Source: Escallonia rubra (lineage: Eukaryota; Streptophyta; Magnoliopsida; Escalloniales; Escalloniaceae). Taken from it: a DNA stretch of 64,000 nt. The stretch is taken from NCBI GenBank assembly GCA_033065855.1, contig JAVXUO010000565.1, positions 1-64,000 of the forward strand. The letters are read 5' to 3'. This document shows positions 12,041-23,640 of this stretch, one piece after another. Every line of letters starts with the position of its first letter. The stretch's first letter is position 1. Under the pieces are notes generated by a model. That model was given only the letters and a program-made list of their open reading frames with translations, had not been told where the DNA came from and searched no databases. Made by a program: the position numbers and the translations under genes.

Positions 12041-13230
12041 TATAAAATTAATTTATGAGATTTTATTGGGAATGTTGAGGTGTGGTTAAGTGTTGGGGTT
12101 GTGTTAGGATTTCTAACTAGTTTTGGCTGTCGATGTGAGCCGTTATGGATTGGGTTATTCTGATAATAGAAATGAGCACTGTCTAGGTAGATAGTATTTA
12201 TCGTACTGTAATGTAGTTGAGAAGGCGTTCTGGTATTTGTGTTGCCCCAACTTAGGTTACAGAGAGGACTTCTGATTTTTTGTTGATCGAGTGATTAGCT
12301 AGCTTCAGACTAAGATAAGGGATTTTCATCCGAACCAAACTCCTCTAATTTGATTTCATATGTTATTCTGATTTATGATTGCTATTCGTTTGAACTCTGT
12401 TATATTGATAAAGTTGCATTGCTTCCTTGAAAAACTTTTCATTGAGCCTTAAAACGTTTATTGAAACTCTTATCGGTGCTTATTAATTATTGTCCATCGA
12501 GCATTGAATAATGCCAAGAGCTCTGTTTCATCGGTAAATCTTTTCGAGGGAATGAAATTAGGGGTATCCCTTTTCTTTAATTTCTTCAAGGGCCCGCCCT
12601 TATCTCTAACCTCTTTATTGTGAGGAGAGTTTTTCGCTGGAATCCAATGTCTTGAATCATCCCTTTTGAAACAAGCAAGGCAACCTCAACAAATAATCAA
12701 GTCGGCCAGAACATGTTGCATTATCGAATTGTTGTCATTCTGCATATTGACATGAGATTTTGCATTTGTGTGTTTTGGCGGAGTTGGTGGCTATTGGAGG
12801 ATTTGGTGTATTGGTGTGGGCTAGTACCTTGATGGACTAGCCAGTGTATTGATGTGGGCTAGTACCTTGTTGAACTAGCCGGTGCATATGATTATCAGTG
12901 TTAGTGAGCATCGCCTTTGTGGCTTTGCTAAGTGATTTTTCTGCACTGCATGTGTGGCTTTGAAATTGCTCATGGTCAATAGCATCTGTGATTGTTTGTA
13001 TCGTATCTGAAAAATGTTTTTATTTGTATCTGGTTTATGGCATTGAGTTGAATCTCCTCCATATTGTAATTGTATTAAATCTGTAAATTGTTTGTATCCC
13101 TCTACTAAATTTTTGAACGACCTTACTGAGCTCTCAAAAGCTCACTCCCGTTTGACTTCTTTTTCACAGGTGATAAATGGAGGAGGGCCTATAAACAAAT
13201 TTATCTTAAATTTAAATTTTCCGCAAAACG
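12041..13230 (+). repeat. LTR fragment (Tekay/Del-like family), 5' part cut off by the CACTA
   Basis: It shares landmarks with the long LTRs at 25.7-41.1 kb: the GGCTTTGCTAAGTGATT / CTGCACTGCATGTGTGGC segment near 12920-12960 and the hallmark ACTGAGCTCTCAAAAGCTCAC block at about 13128, followed by a pyrimidine tract and CACAG-GTGAT at 13165-13174. The opening 12041-12110 aligns in reverse with about 26870-26960. No TGTTACA end is visible after 13230, so the 3' end is lost too. Confidence 0.65.
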
Positions 13231-13254
13231 AAAAATGAATAAAAATATTTTAAA

Positions 13255-13475
13255 AAAATATTTTTTTATTTAGGCCCAGGCATGGCCCAAGCCCGGCCGT
13301 AAATTTTGGGCCTAGGGCTTGGACTTGGATGGAGCCCTGATATCTTCCAGGTGGCCCGGCCCAATATCGCCTAGTTCCCCACGGCCCAAGGCCCGGTTCG
13401 ACCCGTTTTCCCCTCAGGCTCGATGGGCTCGGGCTGCGCTGGCCCAAGCGCAACCCATTGACACCTCATACTTCT
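13255..13475. repeat. GGGCC-rich short interspersed repeat, possible hAT-type MITE
   Basis: A GC-rich island in AT-rich DNA, dense in GGCCC/GGGCC words. On the minus strand it opens GAGGTGTCAATGGGTTG and continues through GGGCC-rich DNA. Sequences of this sort are abundant small non-coding repeats in plants. I could not confirm terminal repeats or a target duplication, so the class is tentative. Confidence 0.35.
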
Positions 13476-13499
13476 CAAAAAACTAAAATTAACCCCTCT

Positions 13500-15396
13500 C
13501 AAGTTTAGATTATGTCATTCTTTACCAAAGGAGAATTTGGCCATACAAAACTGGTATCATGGCCTAATTAAAGGTGAGATCCAACCGAAAAACTCATGCA
13601 AATTCTTTGTTTATTAAGTCATATGATAGGAATTATACATTTTGACAATGGAGTTGGAAAAACTAAGATAACCGGATTATTAAATCAAATGATGAATTTA
13701 TCTCATGAAACTTTAAATATTTGTAGAAATCTAAACAAGATAACATCTCAAATATAACTGAATTACACATTTCAAATAAAGGGTTAAGAAGTGAAAACCA
13801 CGTCCTAAACTCAAATAACTTTTTATTAAACTTTGGAAGTTATGACACTACCAAGAATTGCTATAGCAACGAAACTTCATATGTATTTGAAGAAGTTATA
13901 GCATACAGTGGTAGTGAAGGTGAAAGAAAATCTTCTTCGAGTGGCTCAAAAGACACCAAAGACCCCGTAAAGAAAATGGGTGTAGAAGACATAGAAAAAA
14001 ATAATAAATGACTACTTAGACAAAGTAGAAAATCATTGAAAAAAATAATGATGGATGAAATAGATCCAGCTGTTCTAAAAAATAGCTATATAAACAAGAA
14101 GAAAAAATAGCCATATCAAAAGTATATAAAGCAATTGCTTATATGAATTTATAGAGCAAAGAAATCGATCCAAACTATGTAGGAGCGTGGAATCCAGAAT
14201 TGTATTTAGAAAGAAATTCTAAATTTAATAACGCCTCTATAAGGACAAATTTGAAACAAGAATTTGTCCCCAATAATGGAAGAAAAATGTAAGTTAATAT
14301 GACATATATCTTGATATCAATTGTCTTTCAAATACTGAAGAAACAATCGATTATTGGGCACAAGCCTTAAGAATTGCCATAATAGGTGGTAATTTAACAA
14401 AAAAACAAACTATGAAATATTTTATTTGAGCAACCCTATGAGGAAACACAACTAGGTTCTGGAATAGCATAGCAGATAACGAAATGATAATTGAAGCCCA
14501 GAGCAAGCTTATATTTCTGAAAAAAGGGATAATGTTTTATGCAGATAACCTCAGAGAGAGTTCAACGGAATATCTATAAACAATATAAGTATTCAAGAAA
14601 AAGGGTTTTCACAAATTTGACAAAACTACAAATATGTGATATGTGCTATTTTAAAAATTACACTTGTGAATTTAAAAAATATTTTTACAAGTTAGAATTC
14701 AGAGATAGTCTCTAGTGGCAAAAGCAATTTATTACCAAACTCCCTAAACCATGGGACAAGTTAGCAAAAAAAGAATTTGTTAAACTCCTAAATGATGTAA
14801 TACTTTGCGAAACCTATGGAGGAAGGATAGTAGATGTAGAAAAAGTTCTAAAGAAATATATATACTAAAGGACATGCAATAAAAGATATGAAAAAAGCTC
14901 ACATGAGTTATGATTGTTGTTCTAAAGTCGATAACATGGTAAATAGCTATGGATGCGAATATAATCCAAACTTCACGAATAAAAAATTCGAGAAGAAAAG
15001 GTTTGGAAACAAAAAAAGATATCTGAAAATATGGAAACAATTCAGAAAAGAAAATTTAATCCATCAAGAGAAAAAACAAAACCATGGGGAAGATATATTC
15101 CGTATGAAAAACATTCATGTCCAAAAGGAAAATCACCAGAAGAGTGTGATTGTTGCTGATTATGTGGCAAAAAAAGATATTATGCAAATAAATGTCCAAG
15201 TAAGAAAAGAAAAGAAAATATAAGATCTTTCATATTCGCTGAAGAAAGATACGAGCCAACATGGGGATACGAATTAGATTTTGAAGACGAAGCTGAAAAG
15301 TTTGTTTCAAAATACGACTACGAGTCTAATGATGAAATAACATCAGATGACGAAGAAAGTTTAAACAAAAATTTAAAAGGCGTAGGCACAATCTTC
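13500..15396 (+). pseudogene. Endogenous caulimovirid, coat-protein region (broken)
   Basis: Plus-strand remnants translate in pieces with many stops and frameshifts. Around 14380-14480 there is a segment reminiscent of pararetrovirus capsid, with a run of small hydrophobic residues then an NLTKKQ-like stretch. Near 15150-15200 a CCHC zinc knuckle is followed by lysine- and acid-rich sequence, as in the C-terminal part of caulimovirid coat proteins. A stop falls inside the knuckle. Near 13553 the words TGGTATCA-TGGC resemble a degraded initiator-Met tRNA primer site, so the linear start of the viral genome may lie here. Frames are heavily Lys/Asn-rich with AT-biased codons. This is an old, non-functional copy. 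Confidence 0.6.
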
Positions 15397-16250
15397 ATGA
15401 TGTCAGAAATTTACGACCATGAAGAAGAGATGATTCCCTTATCTAATAATATAATAATAATTAGTCAGAATGAATCAATTGAGGAAGAAACTCTTAGTTC
15501 TATTATAAACCATTGGGAGATGCCTAAAATCAAGGTTGGAGAAATATACAAAAACTTCATATTTAGGTTCAGAAGTAAGATGCATGTACAGATCTTCGAA
15601 GGAGCTATAGGTCAAACTGAAGAAAATATACTAGACATTCCTCTCTTCAAGACAGATAAGGTAAAACAATACCTTAGAGAAGGATATCACTATGTCCATA
15701 TTGGCATGATACAAGTTAGTCTTTGTCCGTATTCATAAATAGAAGAGATACGCTAACAATTTGTTGTTTAGCAGACAATCGTTGGAATTTTTTTGAAAAG
15801 GCCCTAATATGGAGAATTCAGAGTAATTTGTATAGCAGACCATTTTGTTTTAAAACTACTTCATGTCGTTAAAAGATCTTTATCTTTGAATCAAGATAAA
15901 GATCTTTTTTTTGAATCAAAAGATCTTTATCTTAATAAAGCATTAGGACTGAGGATTCGGATTCAAAGCATGACCGAATTATGAGAAGTATGCAAAAATA
16001 TTGCACTACAATATCGTCTAGTTTACAGAGTGGTAAATACCCCAAATCCACTAAGTGAAACGCTAGATAGCAAAGTAGAACTATTTGAACAGACAAGTAG
16101 TAATGTCCAAGTAATAAAAGTAAAGAAGATAAATCCAAAGTTACTATCAGGGCCTAAAAATTGGGTGATAGGAGAAGGATAAGCTAGTAAACAGTTAGAA
16201 CACATGCAGATTAAGGAAAAATAAAGGTGTTGTCATCCTCAAAGAACAAA
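15397..16250 (+). pseudogene. Endogenous caulimovirid, movement-protein region (broken)
   Basis: An open 113-codon segment at 15397-15738 ends with a YHYVHIGMIQV motif typical of the caulimovirid movement-protein core. A later block near 16000-16180, in another frame, has a YRLVYRVVN segment compatible with its C-terminal part. A hairpin-rich non-coding stretch (15740-15940) separates them, so the frame is interrupted. The position after the zinc knuckle and before the protease gives the order coat, movement, protease, RT. That order is known for cavemovirus/solendovirus-like genomes rather than petuvirus or badnavirus types; the assignment is inference. The copy is broken by stops and frameshifts. 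Confidence 0.5.
15871..15933. repeat. Perfect 16-bp inverted repeat plus a third half-site
   Basis: AAAAGATCTTTATCTT (15871-15886) is followed after a 6-base loop by its exact reverse complement (15893-15908), and the forward arm recurs at 15918-15933. The stem is perfect over 16 bp. It sits inside the decayed movement-protein region, so it is probably a later local rearrangement or a tiny foldback insertion. Confidence 0.85.
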
Positions 16251-17019
16251 GGAGACATTCCGTCTCTTCTACACCTTCCATGTCTACAAATACAAAAGGT
16301 AAAGGTAAGAAAAAATGGTAGAGGACTCCACTAAAGAATAAGAAAGTTCTGATGAAGACATCATAGGGTACAAAATAGTTACCATTCTGTTCCCAACCTA
16401 TTCTGGTCGCACCCAAAGGCCCACTGTGGTCGCACTTTGCATGACACGTCCGCACAAGCAACAGACATTTTCAACGCTCACAACCGGTCAAAGCATGCAC
16501 GCTCAAGGAACGTGACCAAGCCTCATGACGCTTCGACCGTCGCACTTCGCCCGACGCCCGTCGCCCGTCGTCCGGACGTCAACTCCGCGACCCCCGTCGC
16601 CCGTCGTCCGGACGTCATCTCCGCGACCCCCGTCGCCCGTCGTCCGGACGTCATCTCCGCGACCACGTCGCCCAGACTTCACTTTGCGACCCCAGTCGCC
16701 CGGGCGTCACTCCGCGACCCCGTCGCCCGACGTCCTGGCATCACGCTCCAACACTTCACCGCGCCCGTGCGCCGCGCCGCTGATACAGCCGTGCCCCCAG
16801 GCTCTCTGTCACACTACCGTGCCCCCGGCACCATCCGCACTCTGTCGCGCCCACGCGCCACCATTGACACAAACGTGCCCCCGGCACCTTACTCACTCCA
16901 TCATGCTCATGTGCCACAATCATGTCATCATGCCCCCGGGCACCACACTCATTCATCACACCATGTGCACCTTGCCTTGGTCATGGAACATGCTTCAACC
17001 CCCTCTCTGGAGTGTACAT

Positions 17020-17690
17020 CATCCTGCGGGGATAGGCGACTCCTCCGGGACGCTATCTCTGCCAGGGAGCTCTTCAACTCCCCTTCCGCCAGGTAGACGG
17101 CTCCTCCGGGATGCTACATCGGCCAGTTGGGTAGACGGCTCCTCCGGGATGCTACCTTGACATGCTCCGAGTGCTCCGGCACAAGGACTCACCCGCGGGG
17201 ATAGGCGACTCCTCCGGGACACTATCTCTGCCAGGGAGCTCTTCAACTCCCCTTCCGCCAGGTAGACGGCTCCTCCGGGATGCTACCTCGGCCAGTCGGG
17301 TAGACGGCTCCTCCGGGATGCTACCTTGACTCGCTCCGAGTGCTCCGGCACAAGGACTCACCCGCGGGGATGTGCGACTCCTCCGGGACACTATCTCTGC
17401 CAGAGAGCTCTTAAACTCCCCAGGTAGACGGCTCCTCCGGGATGCTACCTCGGCCAGTCGGGTAGACGGCTCCTCCGGGATGCTACCTTGACTCGCTCCG
17501 AGTGCTCCGGCACAAGGACTCACCCACGGGGATAGGCGACTCCTCCGGGACACTATCTCTGCCAGGGAGCTCTTCAACTCCCCTTCCGCCAGGTAGACGG
17601 CTCCTCCGGGATGCTACCTTGGCCGTCCAGGTAGACGGCTCCTCCGGGATGCTACCTCGGCCTACGGAATAGGCGACTCCTCCGGGACAC
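17020..17690. repeat. LTR-internal tandem repeat domain
   Basis: A compound repeat of roughly 165-180 bases (GGGGATAGGCGACTCCTCC, then GCCAGGGAGCTCTTCAAC, then two GTAGACGGCTCCTCCGGGA words, then CTCCGAGTGCTCCGGCAC) recurs three to four times. Fewer units occur in the partner LTR at 21500-22020. The Ser/Arg-rich frames across it are products of the repeat, not genes. Confidence 0.8.
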
Positions 17691-18064
17691 TATCTCCGTC
17701 AGGGTGCCTGCGTGACTGGCCTACGTGCTCCGGCACTGGGGGCTTGCGTCGGCACCTCTAGGGACTATGACCCACGGGTCACTCCAAGACGGGAGCAGGT
17801 CTTCGAAGGGCATCGCGCCTAGTTCACCTGATAGTTGGGTGTCGGGTCTTCCCCACCGCTACCAGGCCTATGAGACTCTGCAAGGGCTTGGATTGGTGGC
17901 TAGATCAAGGGGTTCTCTGGCCACACCGACGCGGTGGGAGCCAGTCTTTCCTGACAGACGGAGCGACGCTGTGAGGAGCAGGTGGGGTGAATATGCGATC
18001 CGACAGTCCGTGGAGCACCGGCATCCGTGGACCCCCCCGGTGACGTGTCACTCCCGGGGAGCGC

Positions 18065-18108
18065 CACGTGTCGGTTAATGACATCATCATCTCAATCTCT
18101 ATAAATAG
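18065..18108 (+). promoter_or_regulatory. LTR promoter: G-box and TATA box (5' LTR)
   Basis: CCACGTGTCGG holds a G-box/ABRE-type core (CACGTG, 18065-18070), and CTATAAATAG (18099-18108) is a canonical plant TATA box 28 bases downstream. Both are kept at the same spacing in the other LTR (22390-22395 and 22424-22433). Transcription would begin about 30 bases after the TATA box. Stress or light responsiveness is inferred only from the G-box core. Confidence 0.75.
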
Positions 18109-18436
18109 AGGTCTTGAGAATTCATTTAAAAAGAACATAACGGTTGGACTTCTTCTTCACTCTCACATTTTCACTTTCTCACTCTAGAATTCTAGAGAGA
18201 GAAACATACAGTACCCTGACTCTGGACCTAAGCATCGGACTGTGACTGTCATCGTGTATTCATCCCGCGCTATCGCCCTCGCAGCACTGCCACCCTCGAG
18301 CTCTGTCTGGGAAGCCCTTGGTCTCTGCCCTTGTTCCACCCTTGCTGTGTCTCACATCAACATACTTGGAAGCTGACGCGGACTGTAGCCTTTGTGGCAC
18401 CGCCACGTAGGTACGAACCCACTTTCCTTGGCATCA

Positions 18437-20946
18437 TTTTGGCAACTCCGCTGGGGAGGTGAGCATCGTATTGCAGTTTGCCTATCTTCCACACTCAGCA
18501 ACCATGCCTTAGCAACGAAGGGCTACCAGGACTACCAGTCACAACCTCAACCCAGCCATCCAAGAGGCCGTCATTTTCCAGACTTAGAAAATTTTCAAGC
18601 TACATTGATCTTGCACAAGTCTATTGATATCACCCTTCATGCCATCACCCACTCCCTTGGGGGCTTCACCCCTTCCCAATCCCTTCGGCCTCACATTGCA
18701 ATGACTTGGTACGTGGTGCGCGGGGTGGCTCGAGCCGCGCTGCTACGGTCGCATTATCATCCTGCATTCACTTTTCTTGACACTTAGAAAAATTTTCATT
18801 TTTTTCGCAACCGGTCATCGATGATCATCCTCAGTGGTCTCCCTCGGCATCCTTGTCTCAGCCCAACACTTAGAAAAAAAATTTCATTTTTTTCGCAACC
18901 GGGTCACCACCCTCAACGGCCTCCCCCTAGCATCCTTGCCCAACTCAAAAAAAATAAAATTTCAACACTTAGAAAATTTTCAAGTTTTTCATCTTCCCCA
19001 CTACTCCCCACATTCAAGCTCTCATCACTCTCCCTCTCACATTTTCCTCTCCTCCCTCACCATCCAACACCTCGTCACCTTTTCCCCACTTCACACATCA
19101 CTTCTTTCTCCATTTTATGGAGCAAAATTTCATACTTCCACCATCCCACTTCTCTCATTCTCTTCTTGTGCATTATGAAAAAAAAAAAAAAAAAAAGTCA
19201 TTGGGGGTTCCCTCTCCTTATGAAGGCCAACAAAAAAAAAAATTTTTTGCCCCCCCCCACCCCACCCCATCACCCCCCACCACCACCCAGGCGCCTGGGC
19301 AGCCCCAAATTCGGGCAGCCTCCATCTCACCCCTCCATGTGGGTCTTCCCCACTCTCTCTTCCCAATTTTAATTCCCCCTCTCCCTTTCTCTCTCTTCCT
19401 TTTTCTCTCCCTCCCATCACTTTTTACTTTTTCTCTTTCTTCCTTCACATCACCCATTTCACACACTTCCTACTCTTCTCTCTCTACCCGAGACAACATC
19501 CCCCAATTTCCCCACTTTACACACACTCTCTCTCTCTCTTGTAACATTAAATGCCTCTCTCTCTCTCTCTTTCTTTCTTACACATTCTCTTACACTCTCT
19601 TACACACTTTCTCTATCTTATACTCATTAACCCACCAACACACTCTTCTTTTTCACCCTCACGTGGGTTCTCCCACCCTCCCCCTTACTTCTCTTCCTTT
19701 TCACTCATCATTACACCCTATCTCCCACTCACATTAATCCCCCCCTTTCACCTTACTTCACTCTCATCATTTCCCCCCTAGAATCCCTCCCCCATTTTCC
19801 CACACCCTCACCCTCGGCCTCGGCCTCCCCACCCCCATTCCCAGGCCGACCCCCCTCCCCTCTCTTCATTCACTTTCCTTCTCTCTCCCTCCCATTAATC
19901 ACATCACTCTCTCTTCATCTTTTCTCTCCCCCCATCATTTCCAATCCCCCCATTTTTCCCACACCCCCACCCTCGACCTCGACCTCCCCACCCCCCTCAA
20001 CCTCGACCTCCCCACCCCCCTTCCCACGGCCTCCCTCGCTCCCTCTTTCTCTTCTTCTACCTCACCCCCATTAACTCCCTTCACTACTACCCCAATTTTA
20101 TACTTAGTTCTATTTGTCTTCTCTCTCCCTCTCTTACCACCACATACTTTATTTACACTACTTCATAAATACAACACCCCTCATACTCAACATCTTTTTC
20201 TTTCTCATATTCCATTATACTCACCCTACACAACACTTAACAAATTTATTTTTTTTCTATCTAACCAAACCAAAAAATCAACATTCCAATTTTACTACAA
20301 CTAAAACTTCATATGCTTTAGGGTTGCACTTCTTGACTCCCTTACCCATTTTGTTACTTTTTTCCATACTTAGATTTTTTTTTCCAACATTGACCGCCTT
20401 CCCTTGCTCGCGCCCTTGCGCCCGTCGTGGACTGCCCCTGCATCGCGACGCCCGACCGCGCCTTTGTCGCGCCTCGCATCACAATGTCCCCCGACATCAA
20501 CATCCTTGGTAGGTGGTGCGCGAGGTAGCTCGAACCACCAACTCCAACTCACTATTCGACGCTCATCATCCGTCGCCCGGGCGCCGTCTCCGCGACCCCG
20601 TCGCCAGCGCCCGTGCGCCGTCCCCGCGACCCCCGTCGCCAGCGCCCGTGCGCTGTCTATGCGACGCTTGTCGCCCATCATCCGGGTGACGTCTCCGCGA
20701 CACTCGTCGCCCAGGCGCCGTTTACATGCTCGCGCCCTATCATCGTGCCTTTGTCTTAACCCCCAAGCATTCCAAGCTTTCGTAGGTGGTGCACGAGGTG
20801 GCTCGAGCCACCTACTCTTCATCATCATCATGCATTGACGACGTCAACAACTCGCCGACCAAACAACATCAAAATCTTGCTAAGTGATTATGCGTGCGGT
20901 GCCCGCTCGGGTTGCCCCTCCGCGCACACCCCACGCAGGGGGCTTA
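18437..20946 (+). other. Interior of the non-autonomous element, non-coding, pyrimidine-rich
   Basis: After the primer-site-like start there is no gag, protease, RT or integrase signal on either strand. From about 18940 to 20330 the plus strand is almost free of G and dominated by C, T and A, with CCCCAC, CTCTCT and TTTTTC tracts. The Ser/Pro/His-rich frames here are low-complexity. GC-rich GTCGCCC-type repeats resume at 20560-20720 and resemble the LTR. Confidence 0.75.
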
Positions 20947-22762
20947 TGTTCCCAACCTATTCTGGTCGCACCCAAAGGCCCACTGTGGTCACACTTTTCA
21001 TGACACGTCCGCACAAGCAACAGACATTTTCAACGCTCACAACCGGTCAAAGCATGCACGCTCAAGGAAAGTGACCAAGCCTCATGACGCTTCAACCGTC
21101 GCACTTCACCCGTCGCCCGTCGCCCGTCGTCCGGACGTCATCTCCGCGACCACGTCGCCCAGACTTCACTTTGTGACCCCAGTCGCCCGGGCGTCACTCC
21201 GCGAACCCGTTGCCCGACATCATGTCATCACGCTCAAACACTTCGCCGAGCCCATGCGCCGCGCCGCTGATACAGCCGTGCTCCCAGGCTCTCTGTCACA
21301 CTACCGTGCCCCCGGCACCATACGTACTCTGTCGCGCCCATGTGCCACCATTGACACAAATGTGCCCCCGGCACCTTACTCACTTCATCGCGCCCATGCG
21401 CCACAATCATGTCATCATGCCCCCGGGCACCACACTCATTCATCACACCATGCGCACCTTGCCTTGGTCATGGAACATGCTTCAACCCCCTCTCCGGAGT
21501 GTACATCATCTTGTAGGGATAGGCGAATCCTCCGGGACACTATATCTGCCAGGGAGCTCTTCAACTCCCCTTCCGCTAGGTAGACGGCTCCTCCGGGATG
21601 CTACCTCGGCCAGTCGGGTAGACGGCTCCTCCGGGATACTACCTTGACATGCTCCGAGTGCTCCGGCACAAGGACTCACCCGCGGGGATAGGCGACTCTT
21701 CCGGGACACTATCTCTGCCAGGGAGCTCTTCAACTCCCCTTCCGCCAGGTAGACGGCTCCTCCGGGATGCTACTTCGGCCAGTCGGGTAGACGGCTCCTC
21801 CGGGATGCTACCTTGACTCGCTCTGAGTGCTCCGGCACAAGGACTCACCCACGGGGATAAGCAACTCCTCCGGGACACTATCTCTGCCAGGGAGCTCTTC
21901 AACTCCCCTTCCGCCAGGTAGACGGCTCCTCCGGGATGCTACCTTGGCCGGCCAGGTAGACGGCTCCTCCGGGATGCTACCTCGGCCTGCGGAATAGGCG
22001 ACTCCTCCGGGACACTATCTCCGTCAGGGTGCCTGCGTAACTGGCCTACGTGCTCCGGCACTGGGGGCTTGCGTCGGCACCTCTAGGGACTATGACCCCC
22101 GGGTCACTCCGAGACGGGAGCAGGTCTTCGGAGGGCATCGCGCCTAGTTCACCTGGCAGTTGGGCGTCGGGTCTTCCCCACCGCTGCCAGGCCTGTGGGA
22201 CTCCGCAAGGGCTTGGATTGGAGGCTAGATCAAGGGGGTTCTCTGGCCACACCAACGCGGTGGGAGCCAGTCTTTCCTGACAGACGGAGCGACGCTGTGG
22301 GGAGTAGGCGGGGTGAATATGCGATCCGACAGTCCGTGGAGCACCGGCACCCGTGGACCCCCCGGTGATGTGTCACTCCCGGGGAGTGCCACGTGTCGGT
22401 TAATGACATCATTATCTCAATCTCTATAAATAGAGGTCTTGAGAATTCATTTGGGGAGGAACAGAACGGTTGGACTTCTTCTTCACTCTCACATTTTCAC
22501 TTTCTCACTCTAGAATTCTAGAGAGAGAAACATACAGTACCCTGACTCTGGACCTAAGCATCGGACTGTGACTGTCATCGTGTATTCACCCCCCGCCACC
22601 GCCCCCGCAGCACTGCCACCCTCGATCTCTGTCTGGGAAGCCCTTGGTCTCTGCCCTTGTTCCACCCTTGTTATGTCTCACATCAACATACTTGGAAGCT
22701 AACGCGGACTGCAGCCTTTGTGGCACCTCCACGTAGGTACGAACCCACTTTCCTTGGCATCA
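20947..22762 (+). repeat. 3' LTR of the non-autonomous element (1816 bp)
   Basis: Aligns with the 5' LTR over its whole length, with the same TGTTCCCAACC start and GGCATCA end. It has one GTCGCCC unit where the other LTR has about three, and fewer GACGGCTCC units. Scattered point differences show the insertion is not recent. Confidence 0.9.
22390..22433 (+). promoter_or_regulatory. LTR promoter: G-box and TATA box (3' LTR)
   Basis: Same CACGTG core and CTATAAATAG box as in the 5' LTR, 28 bases apart. Being in the 3' LTR it could drive transcription outward into the pararetrovirus protease/RT remnant. Confidence 0.65.
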
Positions 22763-22767
22763 CATTC

Positions 22768-23640
22768 CAATCAGACGAAGTATGTCATCATGTGTAGAAA
22801 CCATACATGTAATGACCACAACGTCCATACCTGACACTGTCAAGCAAATGCTAAAAGAAAAGGTCTAGACAAGAGATGAGCATGAAAAAGGGTATTCAAG
22901 AGATTATAAGTATTATTGAGGATAAAAGAACCTCGAAGAAGATGAATAATAAATGGATGGCAGTAAGTCCAAGTAATTCTTATATAGAATTAACTTTGAC
23001 TTCTAAAGTTACCACCCTTATAAAATAGATGCTTTAGTAAATACTGGAACATCCATTGTCTGGCACGACCTGGAATTTTACCCTCTGAAAAATGGATCAG
23101 AGCAGGCCAACTCATGAGCATACAAATAGCAAATGATGATGGGTTCGAGCAAGAATTTGAAGCTTATCATACTCCGGTCACAATTAATGGAAAACAGTTC
23201 ATTGTAGAGTGATTAATTCAATTCGACGATTTTCTAATTATGAAATGCTTTCCTAAAACAAGCTAAAAATCGACCGTTTATTCAGGAAGAGTTTCATATT
23301 GCAATACAACATAAAAAATCTGTTGTTAAAATATGCTGCTCAAATATGTAAATTTGTTTTCATCCAGAAAAATTAGGAGAGATCCAAAAACATATAAAGA
23401 ATGACCTCTACGCAACCCAACATGGCGAGGAGAACAAAATAGCCTCATGGAAAAGGTTACTTGAAGAAGAAATAACCAAGAAAGAGATACTTAACGAAGA
23501 AGTAACATAGAAGATTACAGATGGGTTGAAGAAATAAACCAACATTATCAATGCAAACAAGGAAAAGAAATTCCTAGTATTGATAGTATAAAAAAGATGT
23601 TAGAAAATAGTTTTAGTGATGACCCGTTAAAATTATGAAA
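22768..23640 (+). pseudogene. Endogenous caulimovirid, protease region (broken)
   Basis: Near 23010-23070 a segment reads like the retroviral-type aspartic protease active-site loop, but the expected catalytic Asp is Asn (ALVNTGTS). Stops and frame changes flank it on both sides, and an acidic linker runs to about 23640. It continues the virus remnant interrupted by the LTR element, in the right order before RT. Confidence 0.55.

Larger units (their letters stand above)
16388..18436 (+). repeat. 5' LTR of the non-autonomous element (2049 bp)
   Basis: Contains a GC-rich 5' part with about three copies of a 34-36-base CCCGTCGCCCGTCGTCC unit (16550-16660), and a longer tandem domain (17020-17690) whose units contain GACGGCTCCTCCGGGATGC and GCGACTCCTCCGGGACACTA. 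A promoter lies near 18100. It is 233 bases longer than the 3' LTR because of extra tandem units. Confidence 0.9.
16388..22762 (+). mobile_element. Non-autonomous LTR retrotransposon inserted in the pararetrovirus
   Basis: Direct LTRs (16388-18436 and 20947-22762) start TGTTCCCAACC and end CTTGGCATCA. The 5-bp target duplication CATTC is present at 16383-16387 and 22763-22767. After LTR1 comes TTTTGGCAACTCCGCTGGGG, a primer-site-like sequence similar to those of Tat-type Gypsy elements. Immediately before LTR2 is a purine run (GCAGGGGGCTTAT) that serves as the polypurine tract. The 2.5-kb interior has no gag or pol, so mobilisation must have relied on an autonomous relative. It interrupts the viral remnant: movement-protein-like sequence lies left and protease/RT right. 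Confidence 0.9.

Noticed and set aside
16437..17577. Long Pro/Arg/Ser-rich frames in both strands of the LTRs
   Set aside because: They follow the tandem repeat phase and recur in the partner LTR. No protein family is recognisable.
18821..19781. Ser/Pro/His-rich frames up to 206 codons
   Set aside because: They result from the G-poor CT-rich tract, where stop codons are rare in some frames.
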